Shown here: piece after piece, positions 11,760 through 21,062 of the stretch
How positions within the stretch are numbered: the first letter of the stretch is position 1
Layout: every line of letters begins with the position of its first letter
Assembly (NCBI RefSeq): GCF_937616625.2
Contig: NC_065570.1
Location: 25,134,046-25,198,045 of the forward strand
DNA length: 64,000 bases
Source: Mercurialis annua
Lineage: Eukaryota; Streptophyta; Magnoliopsida; Malpighiales; Euphorbiaceae
Direction of reading: 5' to 3'
Program-made: the position numbers and the translations under genes
Notes under the pieces: model-generated
What the model saw: the letters and a program-made list of their open reading frames with translations, nothing else
Told to the model about the DNA's origin: nothing
Databases searched by the model: none

Positions 11760-12989
11760 ATAATTATGTCCTTATTTAATTTTTTTAATTAATGAAAGTT
11801 CCCTCTAAAAGGAAAACTCATTGGCATTAACCATAATTGCAGGAATCACGGTGTTGAATGACAAAATAAAATAATTTCTTCATTCTTATCAAAATATCAT
11901 AGAAACAATTATAAACAATTCTCACCATACTTGTTATTCAACAACTCAAGGACTAGTGGCTGCTGAAGTTAATACGGTTGGAGAAACTGAAACCATGTCC
12001 TCTGAACCAACAAATGTTGATGAAGGTTAGGTTGAATTGGTTCTTTATTTTGTGTTTCATTTATTTTTCTTAGCGAATTGATATAATTAGCTAATGGAAT
12101 TGTGTTTCAATGCTTTTTCTGGAATGAAAATATTGTTTTCAAGTTATTCTTTACCATATATTTTATGCAATTCGTTTTTATCTCTCTATGTTGTGTTTAT
12201 TTTGTGTTTCATAAGGTTGACATACGGTTGACATAAAATTGCATCTAAATAAAATTTTAAAATAGTATAAGACATACATATCAATTTGAATAGAGAAGCA
12301 AACTAACATGAGATAAACTGTGTATTTCTTAGGTCTTCTTCCCAAAACAAAATATGTTTTAATGCTTTTGCCGGAACGGAAAGATTGTTTTTCGTGTTTT
12401 TCTTTACCATATATTTTTCTGCAATTCGTGTTTGTTTCTCATTTTGTGTATATTTTGTATTTCATTAGGTTGACATAAGCTTCACATTATGTCACCATAA
12501 CTTTTTCAGAAAGTGCATTTAAATTAAATTTTAAAATAGTATAAGAATTACATATAAATTTTTTTAGAGAAGCAAACTAATATGAGGTAAAGTTTTGTAT
12601 TTCTTACGTATTTCTCTATGGTTGGCATGTAGTTTATATTCACTCACTATAAGTTTAAAAAAACTGCATATAAATATTTCTTTAAAAAAATACATATCAA
12701 TTTGGAAATAAAAAGCAAACTAACATGAGATAAACTGTTGTACTTCTTAGATCCTAATCTAAAAAAGAATGGTCGAGTTATTACGAGTTCAGTAGAACAT
12801 ATATTCGATGAAATATATAAACTCGTCGAGTTTCTAGACTACCTCGAGTAACAAACAAATTTTCTGCAACAAGATTTTCAGAATATATCTCAAACTGATT
12901 TGATTTGCCAAAATTTTGGCAAATCAAATAAGGAAAAGTAAAAAACGATTTTAGTAGGAGGGAAACAATATTAAAATAGGAGGGAAACG
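11760..12989 (+). repeat. Second, longer copy of the internal duplication
   Basis: It repeats the 11090 segment from 11760 to about 12240. The 3' portion (CAACAAGATTTTCAGAATAT and following) appears only at about 12861-12989. The roughly 600 bp between contains degenerate repeats of a module with GAAGCAAACTAACATGAG near 12294, 12569 and 12711. The first copy may be a shortened version of this longer one. Confidence 0.7.
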
Positions 12990-13070
12990 AATTTTATATC
13001 ATACTTGTTATTTCAATTAATTATATTCTTATAATATGTGACTATTCATATGTTTGTTTATTAATAGGGT

Positions 13071-13268
13071 GAATTTGAGATTGATTTAAGTGATCCTGAT
13101 GCAAGAGAAATAGTATATGGAATGATGGCTAGATGATTTAGAAACTTCAAGTATCTTTGTCACTTACACTATAAGACGTTCTCTACTCGTTAGTAAGCTG
13201 AAAAACATCCACCCAAGGATGTAAAGATAAACGATTGGAAGAACCTATGTGAACATGCACACATTAAG
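13071..13268 (+). pseudogene. Decayed exon resembling Ptta/En/Spm plant transposase domain
   Basis: One frame reads through 66 codons with three in-frame stops (one TGA near 13134, then TAG-TAA near 13191). Recognisable segments are FRNFKYLCHLHYKTFSTR, AEKHPPKDVKINDWKNLCEH and an acidic start EFEIDLSDPDARE. The order 'RRF-x-LH-x-YKTF-x-PP-x-V-x-DW-x-LC' matches, from memory, plant CACTA-associated transposase proteins (Ptta/En/Spm family). Possible splice signals flank it: AG before 13068 and AAG|GTAACA at 13268/13269. A further piece follows ACAG at 13395 (MEIVGMKEDGRLLYQK). The stop after ATGGCTAGA would fit a CGA-to-TGA change. Non-functional. Confidence 0.5.
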
Positions 13269-13643
13269 GTAACATTTCAATTTTTTTAATTCGTTACACT
13301 TTTAATTTTTCATTATAATTTCAAAATTATTCACTTAATTATGTCAGTTTGAAAATAAAAGTGTATATAATAAATGTATTTTTTTTTCTTACAGATGGAA
13401 ATTGTTGGAATGAAAGAAGATGGACGTCTCCTATATCAAAAGTTAGGCTTAATTTAGTTTCTTTTCTTCATAGAAAATAGTTTACATGTTTCCATACGAT
13501 CTGTTATTTTTGTATTATTAAAGATTTATTCATTGATAATTTTATGTAATATTTGAATTGATTTTGTTTTTTATTCATTTATTTTAGTAACAAATTACCG
13601 TATTCAATTATTTTAATATCGATAGAAATGAAAATAATATATT

Positions 13644-14060
13644 GACAATTAATTTCATCACGTTATGATAAATTACTTGTTGTGATAAATTAAATTTGTC
13701 ACCGTCGACAAATTATAATGACAATTAATTTCGTCACGTTATGATAAATTACTTATTTTGATAAATTAAATTTGTCACCGTTGACAAACTATAATGACAA
13801 TTAATTTCGTCACATTATCATAAATTACGTGTTGTGATAAATTAAATTTATCACAACTAACTAATTATAATGACAATTAATTACGTCAAGTTATATTAAA
13901 TTACTTCTTGTGATAAATTTAATTTATCACAACTAACTAATTATAATGACAATTAATCTCGCCACATTATGTTAAATTACTTGTTGTGATAAATTAAATT
14001 TATCACAGTTAATTATTTAATATGGCAATTAATTTCGTCACGTTATGATAGATTACTTGT
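13644..14060. repeat. Six tandem 76-bp subterminal repeats of the CACTA element
   Basis: The motif GACAATTAAT starts at 13644, 13720, 13796, 13872 and 13948, and as GGCAATTAAT at 14024, an exact 76-bp period. Each unit also has ATGATAAATTACTTGTTGTG and AAATTAAATTTGTCACC or close variants. GTCAC/GTGAC and TGTGATAAATT occur in both orientations. Subterminal arrays of this kind bind transposase in characterised En/Spm elements; that role here is inferred from position only. Confidence 0.85.
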
Positions 14061-14300
14061 GATAAATATTTTTTTGTCACTTCACAATATTTTTGTCAAT
14101 AATAACTCGGCGTATGTAGTGACAAATGTATATTAATTGTGATAAATATGTTTTTGCCACTGTACAATCTTTTTGTCACTAATCACTCGGTGTATGTAGT
14201 GAAAACTTTATATGAATTGTGATAAATATTTTTTATCGCGTTATTAGCGTTTTGTCACTAGAAGTCGATGTATATTACGACAAATTTTGACAAGATTTGC
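14061..14300. repeat. Tandem 80-bp subterminal repeats of the CACTA element
   Basis: GATAAATAT starts at 14061, 14141 and 14221, an 80-bp period. Units share TTTTTGTCAC, CACTCGGTGTATGTAGTGA (and variants) and AATTGTGATAAATA. They follow the 76-bp array directly and have similar GTGAC/GTCAC words. Confidence 0.8.
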
Positions 14301-14524
14301 TTGCTTGTGATATACATTTTGGTCACAATAAATATGAATGTGACAAAATAAGTTTATCACAATATAAAATTTATGGTGACAAACTATAAAATGGACTTAT
14401 TGTGACTTGTTTGTTGTGACCAACAAAATTTGTCACGAAGTAGTCACAATAACATTGTTGTGACAAATTTTGGGCTTAACGTGATAAATTTCGTTCGTCC
14501 CAACAAGCCAAATTTTTTATAATG

Positions 14525-14692
14525 TATTCCCTAACCATGCTTAGGTAATCGGAACGACACGTTAAAATGACTTGGGACGTGCCATACTAGTTTAGCGTCA
14601 CTTTTTACGCACAGTTGCGTAATATAATTAACCATGCATAAGTAATCTGAACAACGCGTTAAAGAGACTTGAGACGCGACATTGCGATTACC
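14525..14692 (+). repeat. Satellite, plus orientation, short block right of the CACTA remnant
   Basis: About 1.7 monomers with CCTAACCATGCTTAGGTAATC, TTAGCGTCAC and TTAAAGAGACTTGAGACGCG. It ends at GACGCGACAT (14692), where minus-orientation satellite begins with TGCGATTACCTAAGCATG. Confidence 0.9.
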
Positions 14693-15119
14693 TAAGCATG
14701 ATTAGATTATATTATGGAAAGAGTGCGTGAATAGTGATGCTAGATTAGTATGTCGCGTCACAAGTCTCTCTAACACCTCGTTCCGATTACCTACGCATGG
14801 TTAGGTTATATTATGCTAAGTGTGCGTGAAAAGTGACGCTAGATTAGTATGTCGCGTCGCACGTCTCTCTAACGCCTCGTTCCGATTACCTAAGCATCGT
14901 TAGGTTATATTACGCAGAGTGTGCGTGAAAAGTAACGCTAGATTAGTATGTCTCGTCTCAAGTCTCTCTAACGCGTCGTTGCGATTACCTAAGCATGGTT
15001 AGGTTATATTACACAGGGAGTGCGTGAATAGTGACGCTAGATTAGTATGTCGCGTCACAAGTGTCTCTAACACCTCGTTTTGATTACCTAAGCATTGTTA
15101 GGTTATATTACGCTAAGTG
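14693..15119 (-). repeat. Satellite, minus orientation
   Basis: Reverse-complement monomers with GATTACCTAAGCATGG, GTGCGTGAA and GCTAGATTAGTATGTCGCG. Several share TCACAAGTCTCTCTAACRCCTCG, close to the corresponding part of long-form monomers. The block continues at 17160 after an LTR-element insertion. Confidence 0.9.
15115..15119. repeat. Left target-site duplication AAGTG
   Basis: AAGTG directly before the element's TGTTAG start; the same five bases follow its CCAACA end at 17160-17164. Joined, the satellite would read GCTAAGTGTGCGTGAAA, the normal monomer sequence. Confidence 0.85.
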
Positions 15120-16936
15120 TGTTAGTAGTATGTGCCCTAGGGCCATTTGATCATGTATATTTGTAGAATTAATCCCAATGGAAAAGATATATATGTTATA
15201 TTTGAACTAAGTGTCTCATCAACTAAGTGTTCATTTATTACGTATTGTCCTTATCACATTGTGATAGAATCTATTCTTAAGGTGTTAAGAATATGAGTGA
15301 CAGATTCTATTATACAAGTGATCTAAATAACCGTTCACGGTCGATGGGGTCCTGCGAATAAGGGCATTGCATTATCCCGGAAAGATTGTCACCTCTATTT
15401 ATTCTTCTGATTAGTAAAGAGTTGCTAATTATAGGAAGTAGTGAGTCTCATCATACTACTTGATTGGGATCATAATAAACATGTGGACACTCAAGGTGTT
15501 GAGTGATTCGAACAAGTGACTCTAGATGACTTATACATGGCAATTCATTAAAGTCAATATAAAGTCATCTAGTTCATAATTGTACATATGTCCTTTGACT
15601 TGCGGTGACACTATCTTGTATATAGGTGATTAGAGTTTGATACTCTTTAACCCTAGATCTTTCATGAGCTAGGGCCGCGGGATGTGTTGGCTCTAATTAG
15701 TTGTATATGGAGATAGGGGTTTAACCTAGAAAGGAATCATCACTCTGGATGAACAGAGACAAGATTCTATGCTATCTCGAATTGTTCTTGATGGATGATA
15801 AAACCTGCGCAGGCGTATATGACTTACATAGAAAGTTGTTTCTAGTGGAAGTCATATTTATCAAGAATTAAAACTGAGAGATGAGGTCATATAATCAAGA
15901 CAAACAGCGTTTGACTTAACCGTGATACTAGTCAAGATAGGAATCTTAGATGAAGAGAATTTTGAGCGTACAGTAATTATGAACATTGGTTCATAAAGAA
16001 TGCATTGAAACATTCATATCTATTTGGGGGTCGTGATATGTTGCTAGACGTCACTCACGGTCTACGAGAATAAATAATTAATGGGTTTTAATTATTTAAT
16101 ATAAGAAAGGCGTTTCTTATGACTCTCGTTGCCATATAGATGTGAACCTAGTTAGTCACACACAATAGGGTGTGCAACCGATTGAGTTTACGAGAGATCG
16201 ATTTCATATAGATGCTAGCATATCTGGGAAATTAATCTAAGATGAAAAAACAAGTATAAATTAGGGACTAATTTGTATGAGTTATAAATTAGTAGGCACC
16301 TAATTGTATTTTATCCAAGTTAATGTGATGATGTCACGATGATGTCATGTGCTAATGTCATGTGATGATGTCACGATGGTGGCAACACCTATGCTTGGTG
16401 TGTGACACCTAGTATGTGAGGTGTCGAATGGTGGCAACACCTTTTCTTGGTGTGTGACACCTAGCATGTGAGTTGTTGCATTCTTAAGCAAAGCTCTACC
16501 CTATAAATAGAGGTTGTCTTTGCTCATTCTATACACACCACACTTAAGAGAGCATATTTGAAAGAGTTCAAGTAGTCATCAATCACAGAAAAGCTTGGCG
16601 GAAGTTTTTCATACATCCGAGCAAAGACGTAATCGCGGTGAGAGTTTGAGCTTAGGGTTGCTTGGCAAGAGGAATTGCGGATTACTTCAAGGCGAGGATT
16701 CAATCGGACGCATACTCGTGTGGACGAGCTTGAGGTCGCCGTACTATCGGGACTACAAGAATCGTTGGAGAATCGACATAGGTATTCTTCTTACGGTTTC
16801 TAGATGCGTGCTTTAATTACTAGATGATACGACGATCCATTTGTTATTGATATGATCAATTTATGGATCCAAATTGTTGGAATTCCAATTTTGAATTGAA
16901 ATATACGATTCGGACCCTCGCGTCCCGCTGCCAACA
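15120..16936 (+). repeat. Complete 5' LTR of the 15.1-kb element
   Basis: It begins TGTTAG and ends CCAACA, so TGTT...AACA are the terminal inverted bases. A TATA box (16502-16511) and a pyrimidine/CA-rich start region follow the usual U3-R order. Positions 16378-16481 contain a 52-bp tandem duplication (GGTGGCAACACC at 16378 and 16430). The right boundary is supported by the second copy at 28468-29447, where satellite resumes at the equivalent point. A 73-codon open frame inside is not conserved in the other copy and is not treated as a gene. Confidence 0.75.
16502..16511 (+). promoter_or_regulatory. TATA box of the LTR promoter
   Basis: TATAAATAGA lies about 435 bp before the LTR end. The other LTR copy has the same motif at 28983-28992, which supports a conserved RNA polymerase II promoter in this family. 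Confidence 0.65.
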
Positions 16937-16937
16937 G

Positions 16938-16954
16938 TGGTATGAAAGCAAAGG
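16938..16954 (+). other. Degenerate primer-binding site
   Basis: TGGTATGAAAGC begins two bases after the LTR end. It differs at two positions from TGGTATCAGAGC, the usual complement to the 3' end of plant initiator-tRNA-Met. It marks the start of the internal region and supports reading 15120-16936 as a 5' LTR. Confidence 0.6.
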
Positions 16955-17159
16955 ATAATGTGCATGGAGATGCAACACATGGAGATGTGTCGATTATCCG
17001 ATTCTAGGGAACTCTCACTCATGATCGTGTGACGAAGTGAGGCTCTCCACCCTAGAGCGTATGTGATGCGTGCTTTGGTAGGTACATATGGATGTCACCC
17101 TATGAGATAGGATCGAGTCCATATTGGTCCACAACCTCACTATTGGTTGGGAGCCAACA

Positions 17160-17508
17160 AAGTGTGCGTGAAACGTGACCCTAGATTATTCGCGTTGCAA
17201 GTCTCTCTAACGCGTCGTTCCAATTACCTAAGCATGGTTAGGTTATATTACGCAAAGTGTGCCTGAAAAGCGACGCTAGATTAGTATATCGCGTCTCAAG
17301 TGTCTCTATCGCGTCGTTGCGATTACCTATGCATCGTTAGGTTATATTACGCAAAGAGTGCGTGAATAGTGACGCTAGATTAGTATGTCGCGTCACAAGT
17401 CTCTCAAACGCCTCGTTTTGATTACCTATGCATGGTTATGTTATATTTCGCTAAGTGTGCGTGAAAAGTGACGCTAGATTAGTCTGTCGCGTCGCAAGTC
17501 TCTCTAGC
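17160..17508 (-). repeat. Satellite, minus orientation, continuing from 15119
   Basis: Reverse-complement satellite with GTGTGCGTGAA, CTAGATTAGTATGTCGCG and CCTAAGCATGG variants. The first five bases are the second copy of the AAGTG target duplication. The block ends at CAAGTCTCTCTAGC where the gypsy LTR starts. Confidence 0.9.
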
Positions 17509-17849
17509 TGTAATACCCCAAAATATTTGAAGTTAATTAAGTCGTACCACGTGTCGGAATTTTCCGAAAAATTGAATTAAGAAGAATTTAATTTAATTAT
17601 ATCGGGAATTTGAAATAAACTTATTGAGTCAATTAGCGGGAAATTAAGATAACTTCAAAACTTAATATAAAATAAATTACAAATCTCGTAACGATAATTA
17701 TTTCGCCAAAGTACGCGAAATAATATATAGTATTAGTGGTAAACGTATCGAGTCAATCGGAGACCGTTTTAAATTTGGACGCGAATAGGTTTTGGATTAA
17801 ATTGAAACTTTTGAAAAGTTTCAAGGACTAAAGTCCAAATTAACCAGAT

Positions 17850-17857
17850 TATATAAG
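17850..17857 (+). promoter_or_regulatory. Candidate TATA box in the gypsy LTR
   Basis: TATATAAG about 340 bp into the LTR, followed some 40 bp later by a pyrimidine-rich stretch (CTTCTTTTCATTTCTTTCGC). Position and context fit an LTR promoter, but there is no second copy to show conservation. Confidence 0.45.
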
Positions 17858-18209
17858 AAACCTTCAGATGAAGGAATTGCCAAAACCTTCATCAGCTTCT
17901 TTTCATTTCTTTCGCTTGTTTCGTTACGGTTCGTCGCTCGATTTCCGTTTATCGTCTGTTTCTGACGTTCTATAGCTCGAAACAATCGTATTTCAGTTGA
18001 GAATCGCGGTAAGCTTGACGTTTTATCGTTTCGACGGATATATTTTGAGTTATATCGATTCAAAGTTTTAGGCCACGAAACGATTTTATCGGTTTATCGA
18101 TTATAGGATTGAATTTGAATGTTTTGAAGTTAGAATTAGCGTTTTGGAAACGTTTAGAGCGTTTTAACGCATTGGAGCACGTCAAAATCGATCCCCGAGC
18201 TTAGCCCGT

Positions 18210-18292
18210 GGCTGTGCGTCGCACAGCCTAGACTGTGCGAACGCACAGTCAACACTGTGCGAACGCACAGGCACACTGTGCGGACGCACAGT
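18210..18292. repeat. Cluster of four short perfect inverted repeats (hairpins) in the LTR
   Basis: Four back-to-back palindromes share CTGTGCG/CGCACAG arms. They are 18210-18228 (9-bp arms, 1-nt centre), GACTGTGCGAACGCACAGTC at 18231-18250 (9-bp arms, AA centre), 18255-18270 (7-bp arms) and 18275-18292 (8-bp arms, GA centre). A weaker relative (CTGTGCCGTCGCATAG) follows near 18296-18311. The stretch is much more GC-rich than its surroundings. A transcript would carry several adjacent stem-loops. Confidence 0.85.
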
Positions 18293-19661
18293 CCCCTGTG
18301 CCGTCGCATAGGTAGACGCACGTACGCACAGTGTTTTCGCCGATTGATCCGTTTTGAGGAAAATTTGTCGTATGCGCATATTGAGATTTGAAGTCGATTA
18401 GTATTCGATTATTTATCGATTAGTTTGAGACGTTAACCTAACGAGGTTAAACAAAAAATCGATCTAGAGATGATATTTGATCCGTAAACGAGTTATATAC
18501 CGTTTATCGGAATATACACGTGAGAAGCACGACGATTAATGAAAGTTTAACGTATCGTGTCTCGAGTCTAGAGTCAATCTTAGAATAGGATTCTGATACA
18601 AGTCAAATGTTTTAAAATTTGTTTTAGATCCGGCGAGACAAGAAGCAGCTGGACCAGGAGTTCGGGAAGCTTAACGTTTCTAAGCCCCGACGTATTTTTG
18701 GATAAGCGTTTTCAGTAAGTTTAGACAAGTTTAGTTTTAAAGTATTTACTCAAGCAATTATTTTATATTATTTTATGTTTGATTTGCATGTTTATAGTGC
18801 GAAATTTTTATATGCATTGCACATACGCTTAATTTGAAACCAGTATTGATCTGATGGAACGTGCTACCTATTGAGCGGCAATAGGACTGTGTGATCACCA
18901 GTTTCATTTGATATAGCTGTGAGATTTATCATGAGTATGAATTTCGATGTTAGATATACGAATGTGATACGAGAGTGAACTCGGTTAGAGTGTAACCTGA
19001 GCCCCGTATCTAGTGGGTTGGACCCACCATTGGAATTAAGAGATTTGTCGCGACTGACGTGGTAGAGTGTGAATACTCCCGGGTCGGACTTTTGGATAAG
19101 TTTTCCTCTGAGTACATACGTTTATCATGTTTGAGGATTAGGGTTTCAATCAGATCTTGTACTTGGCTGCATATGATTGAATACTGTTTTATGTTTCATT
19201 GAATACTTATTAGTAAACATATGAACTCGCTCAGTATATTCCTATATACTGATCCCTCGCAGATTTCCTTTCAGGTGAAAGACGCTTTTGAAGTAGCAGA
19301 CTTATATTCTTGATCCGGATGTCTGTATTTTTGAGAGTATGTAAAGAAACAAAACTTTACTCCTAGAGCTGCAGTAGATAGGTGTTTGTAAGTCAGCTTC
19401 TAATAGGTAGTTTTCTGTAAATATAACTTTAACGTTTTAAAGTAGATATGTTTTACGCTTGCTGGGTTTTGATGTTTGAGATTGCCAAAGGATATGTATG
19501 CATGGCATCTGCTTTTAGTATGACACATGTTTACGTCTGTCATGCATGACGTATATGTTTTGCGAAACATTATTTTACGTTTTAAGGCTTTCTACGGGTT
19601 TCGGAGCAACCACTCCCATTCCCTAGCGCCGGTCTCGGCCCTGAGATTGGGTCGTGACAAT

Positions 19662-19674
19662 GTTAGTATCAGAG
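19662..19674 (+). other. Primer-binding site of the gypsy element
   Basis: GTTAGTATCAGAGC lies immediately inside the LTR end. TATCAGAGC matches the 3' part of the usual TGGTATCAGAGC initiator-tRNA-Met primer site. It fixes the LTR/internal boundary and the plus-strand orientation. Confidence 0.7.
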
Positions 19675-19923
19675 CATGGTCCAGTTACCATTGCATATGT
19701 CAGAAGAGTGATTGATTTACTAGGAATTCTACTGCAGCACATTGGACTTGAGTCTTGTCTTTGTTACGTATTCATTTGATTTTCAAACTTTCAACTTTCC
19801 CTCTAGGATGTGAGTCTGTCATACGTGTGTGTTCGCATGTGATGAGATGCGCGTTAAAATACGATATATGTTTGTGATGATATATGATTATGCGGCTAAA
19901 TAACGTTGTTTGGCTCTGTCAGG

Positions 19924-21062
19924 ATGTCTGACCAACGACAAGAAGAAGAGCGAGCTGCCGCTGCAGCACGAAACGTTATAGAAGGGGCACATGACGTCCA
20001 CCCAAAAGCTCAAGATGAGTCTTCTATTCATGGCGGAGGTGGTGGCCAAGAGGCCCAGGCGCAGGCACCTGGAATGCAAGCGCAAGCCCAGCAACCTAAT
20101 GTTGTGGGTTTTGATCTAAATCAGTTTCTTACGGGAATTGCGGCTCTGTAAGCCAATCAAGCGGAGGTGCAGAATATGCATCGTGAACAATTACAGCAGC
20201 AATAACTACGCAATGTTGCTTTCACTGACCGAGATATCGTCTTGGCTTATATGCGTCTTAAGCCAACTAAGTTCGACGGCTCTGACGATGCTCTAGACTT
20301 CCTGGAAGAAGTAGAACGTAATGCTCGACGCAAGCTAATGAGAGACAAACCATCATCATGGTGGAAATGTCTATGAGAGGACCCGCGAAAGACTGGTTTC
20401 AGCAGCATATTCAGCCAACCATGGACACCATGACTTGGGCTGAATTTGTGAATCGTCTTAGAGAATTTTTCTTACTGTATGCGGTGAAGGAGAGTTATCG
20501 TAATCAATGGTTCACCCTGAGTAGGGGTAATCGATCTATGCAAGAGTTTGTGACGGAGTTTACCATAGTGAGTAGGTTTGCACCTGACCTGACTGCAAAC
20601 CCAGTCAGAGTGAACTCGAGGTTTGTAGAGGGTTTAGGAGCTGAATTTATGAGTCTGACGTCTGATATCAGAACAACTTTGGTGCAACTAATCGAAAACG
20701 CCAGACAAATGGAAGTTTCTCTAATCCGTTTTGGGAAGATTTCAGATCCTTCCAATGTTGCGCCTGTGAGAAGTAATGTGTTTCGTAGCGTACAGAGCGC
20801 GCCTACTCAGTCATATGTTGGGAATTATTCTCGATTCACACCGCGTTAGCGAGAGCGCAAAACGCCTCGACGTGGAACGCGGGTTAGTGCCTCAGGCACA
20901 GGATTTGGTGCCAGATCTATGAGTAATATGAGAGGTGGAGTTCCTATATGTCTGAACTGTAATAGGAAGCACTACGGCGCGTGCCACATTGTTTCTGGAG
21001 CATGTTTCAACTGTGGTCAACGGGGCCATTTAGCTAGAGATTGTTTGAGGCAGATGCCCTAA
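19924..21062 (+). pseudogene. gag: Gag of the gypsy element, with nucleocapsid zinc knuckle; broken
   Basis: Gag packages element RNA into virus-like particles. The ATG at 19924 (MSDQRQEEERAAAAARN) starts a low-complexity Ala/Gln/Gly-rich N-terminus. The same frame holds stops at 20149-20151 and near 20203, then MRLKPTKFDGSDDALDFLEE. A frameshift near 20330 moves the reading to a frame carrying the gag core (MRGPAKDWFQQH, FVNRLREFF, SRGNRSMQEFV). A TAG lies at 20847-20849, followed by a basic stretch, a Cys-rich motif CLNCNRKHYGAC (20949) and the zinc knuckle CFNCGQRGHLARDC (21003-21044, C-X2-C-X4-H-X4-C). TAA at 21060-21062 closes this part. The breaks rule out a functional product. Confidence 0.88.

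Larger units (their letters stand above)
11082..14524 (+). mobile_element. CACTA (En/Spm-type) DNA transposon remnant, right end present, left end not recognisable
   Basis: A 3.4-kb AT-rich insertion replaces the satellite. Its right end reads AATTTTTTATAATG at 14511-14524. On the other strand this is CATTATAAAAAATT, which fits the plant CACTACAAAAAATT-type CACTA terminus after two C-to-T changes. Just inside are tandem subterminal repeats (76 bp and 80 bp periods), as expected for CACTA subterminal arrays. A decayed exon at 13071-13268 resembles the Ptta/En/Spm transposase domain. The left edge near 11082 shows no CACTA terminus, so that end is truncated or rearranged. The element is dead. 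The call rests on terminus, subterminal repeats and exon together. Confidence 0.65.
15120..17159 (+). mobile_element. LTR retroelement reduced to one LTR plus 223 bp of leader, with a perfect 5-bp TSD
   Basis: A 2040-bp insertion starts TGTTAG and ends CCAACA, with AAGTG on both sides and the satellite resuming exactly in phase. Positions 15120-16936 form one LTR (1817 bp). A primer-site-like sequence follows, then 223 bp of leader ending GCCAACA. No gag-pol and no second LTR remain. The LTR also ends GCCAACA, so a deletion between these two identical 7-bp words would have removed the rest of the internal region and nearly all of the 3' LTR. The iMet-type primer site does not separate Copia from Gypsy; lineage is undetermined. 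Confidence 0.8.
17509..19659 (+). repeat. 5' LTR of the gypsy element (2151 bp)
   Basis: It starts TGTAATACCCC and ends GGGTCGTGACA, so TGT...ACA are the ends. The primer site follows two bases later. A TATA-like box is at 17850-17857 and a cluster of short perfect hairpins is at 18210-18292. Long LTRs starting TGTAAYACCCC are common in plant chromoviruses. There is no second LTR for comparison, so age cannot be judged from LTR divergence. Confidence 0.8.

Noticed and set aside
16595..16816. 73-codon frame inside the LTR at 15120-16936
   Set aside because: It lies in the R/U5 part of the LTR. The homologous stretch of the second LTR (about 29090-29310) does not keep the same frame and length, and no known domain is visible.
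18182..18379. 65-codon minus-strand frame in the gypsy LTR
   Set aside because: It is a by-product of the GC-rich hairpin cluster, antisense to the element and with repetitive composition.
20504..20755. 83-codon minus-strand frame across gag
   Set aside because: It is a shadow of the gag core, which is well supported on the plus strand. The minus-strand frames at 19888-20094, 21126-21329 and 23251-23442 are rejected for the same reason.
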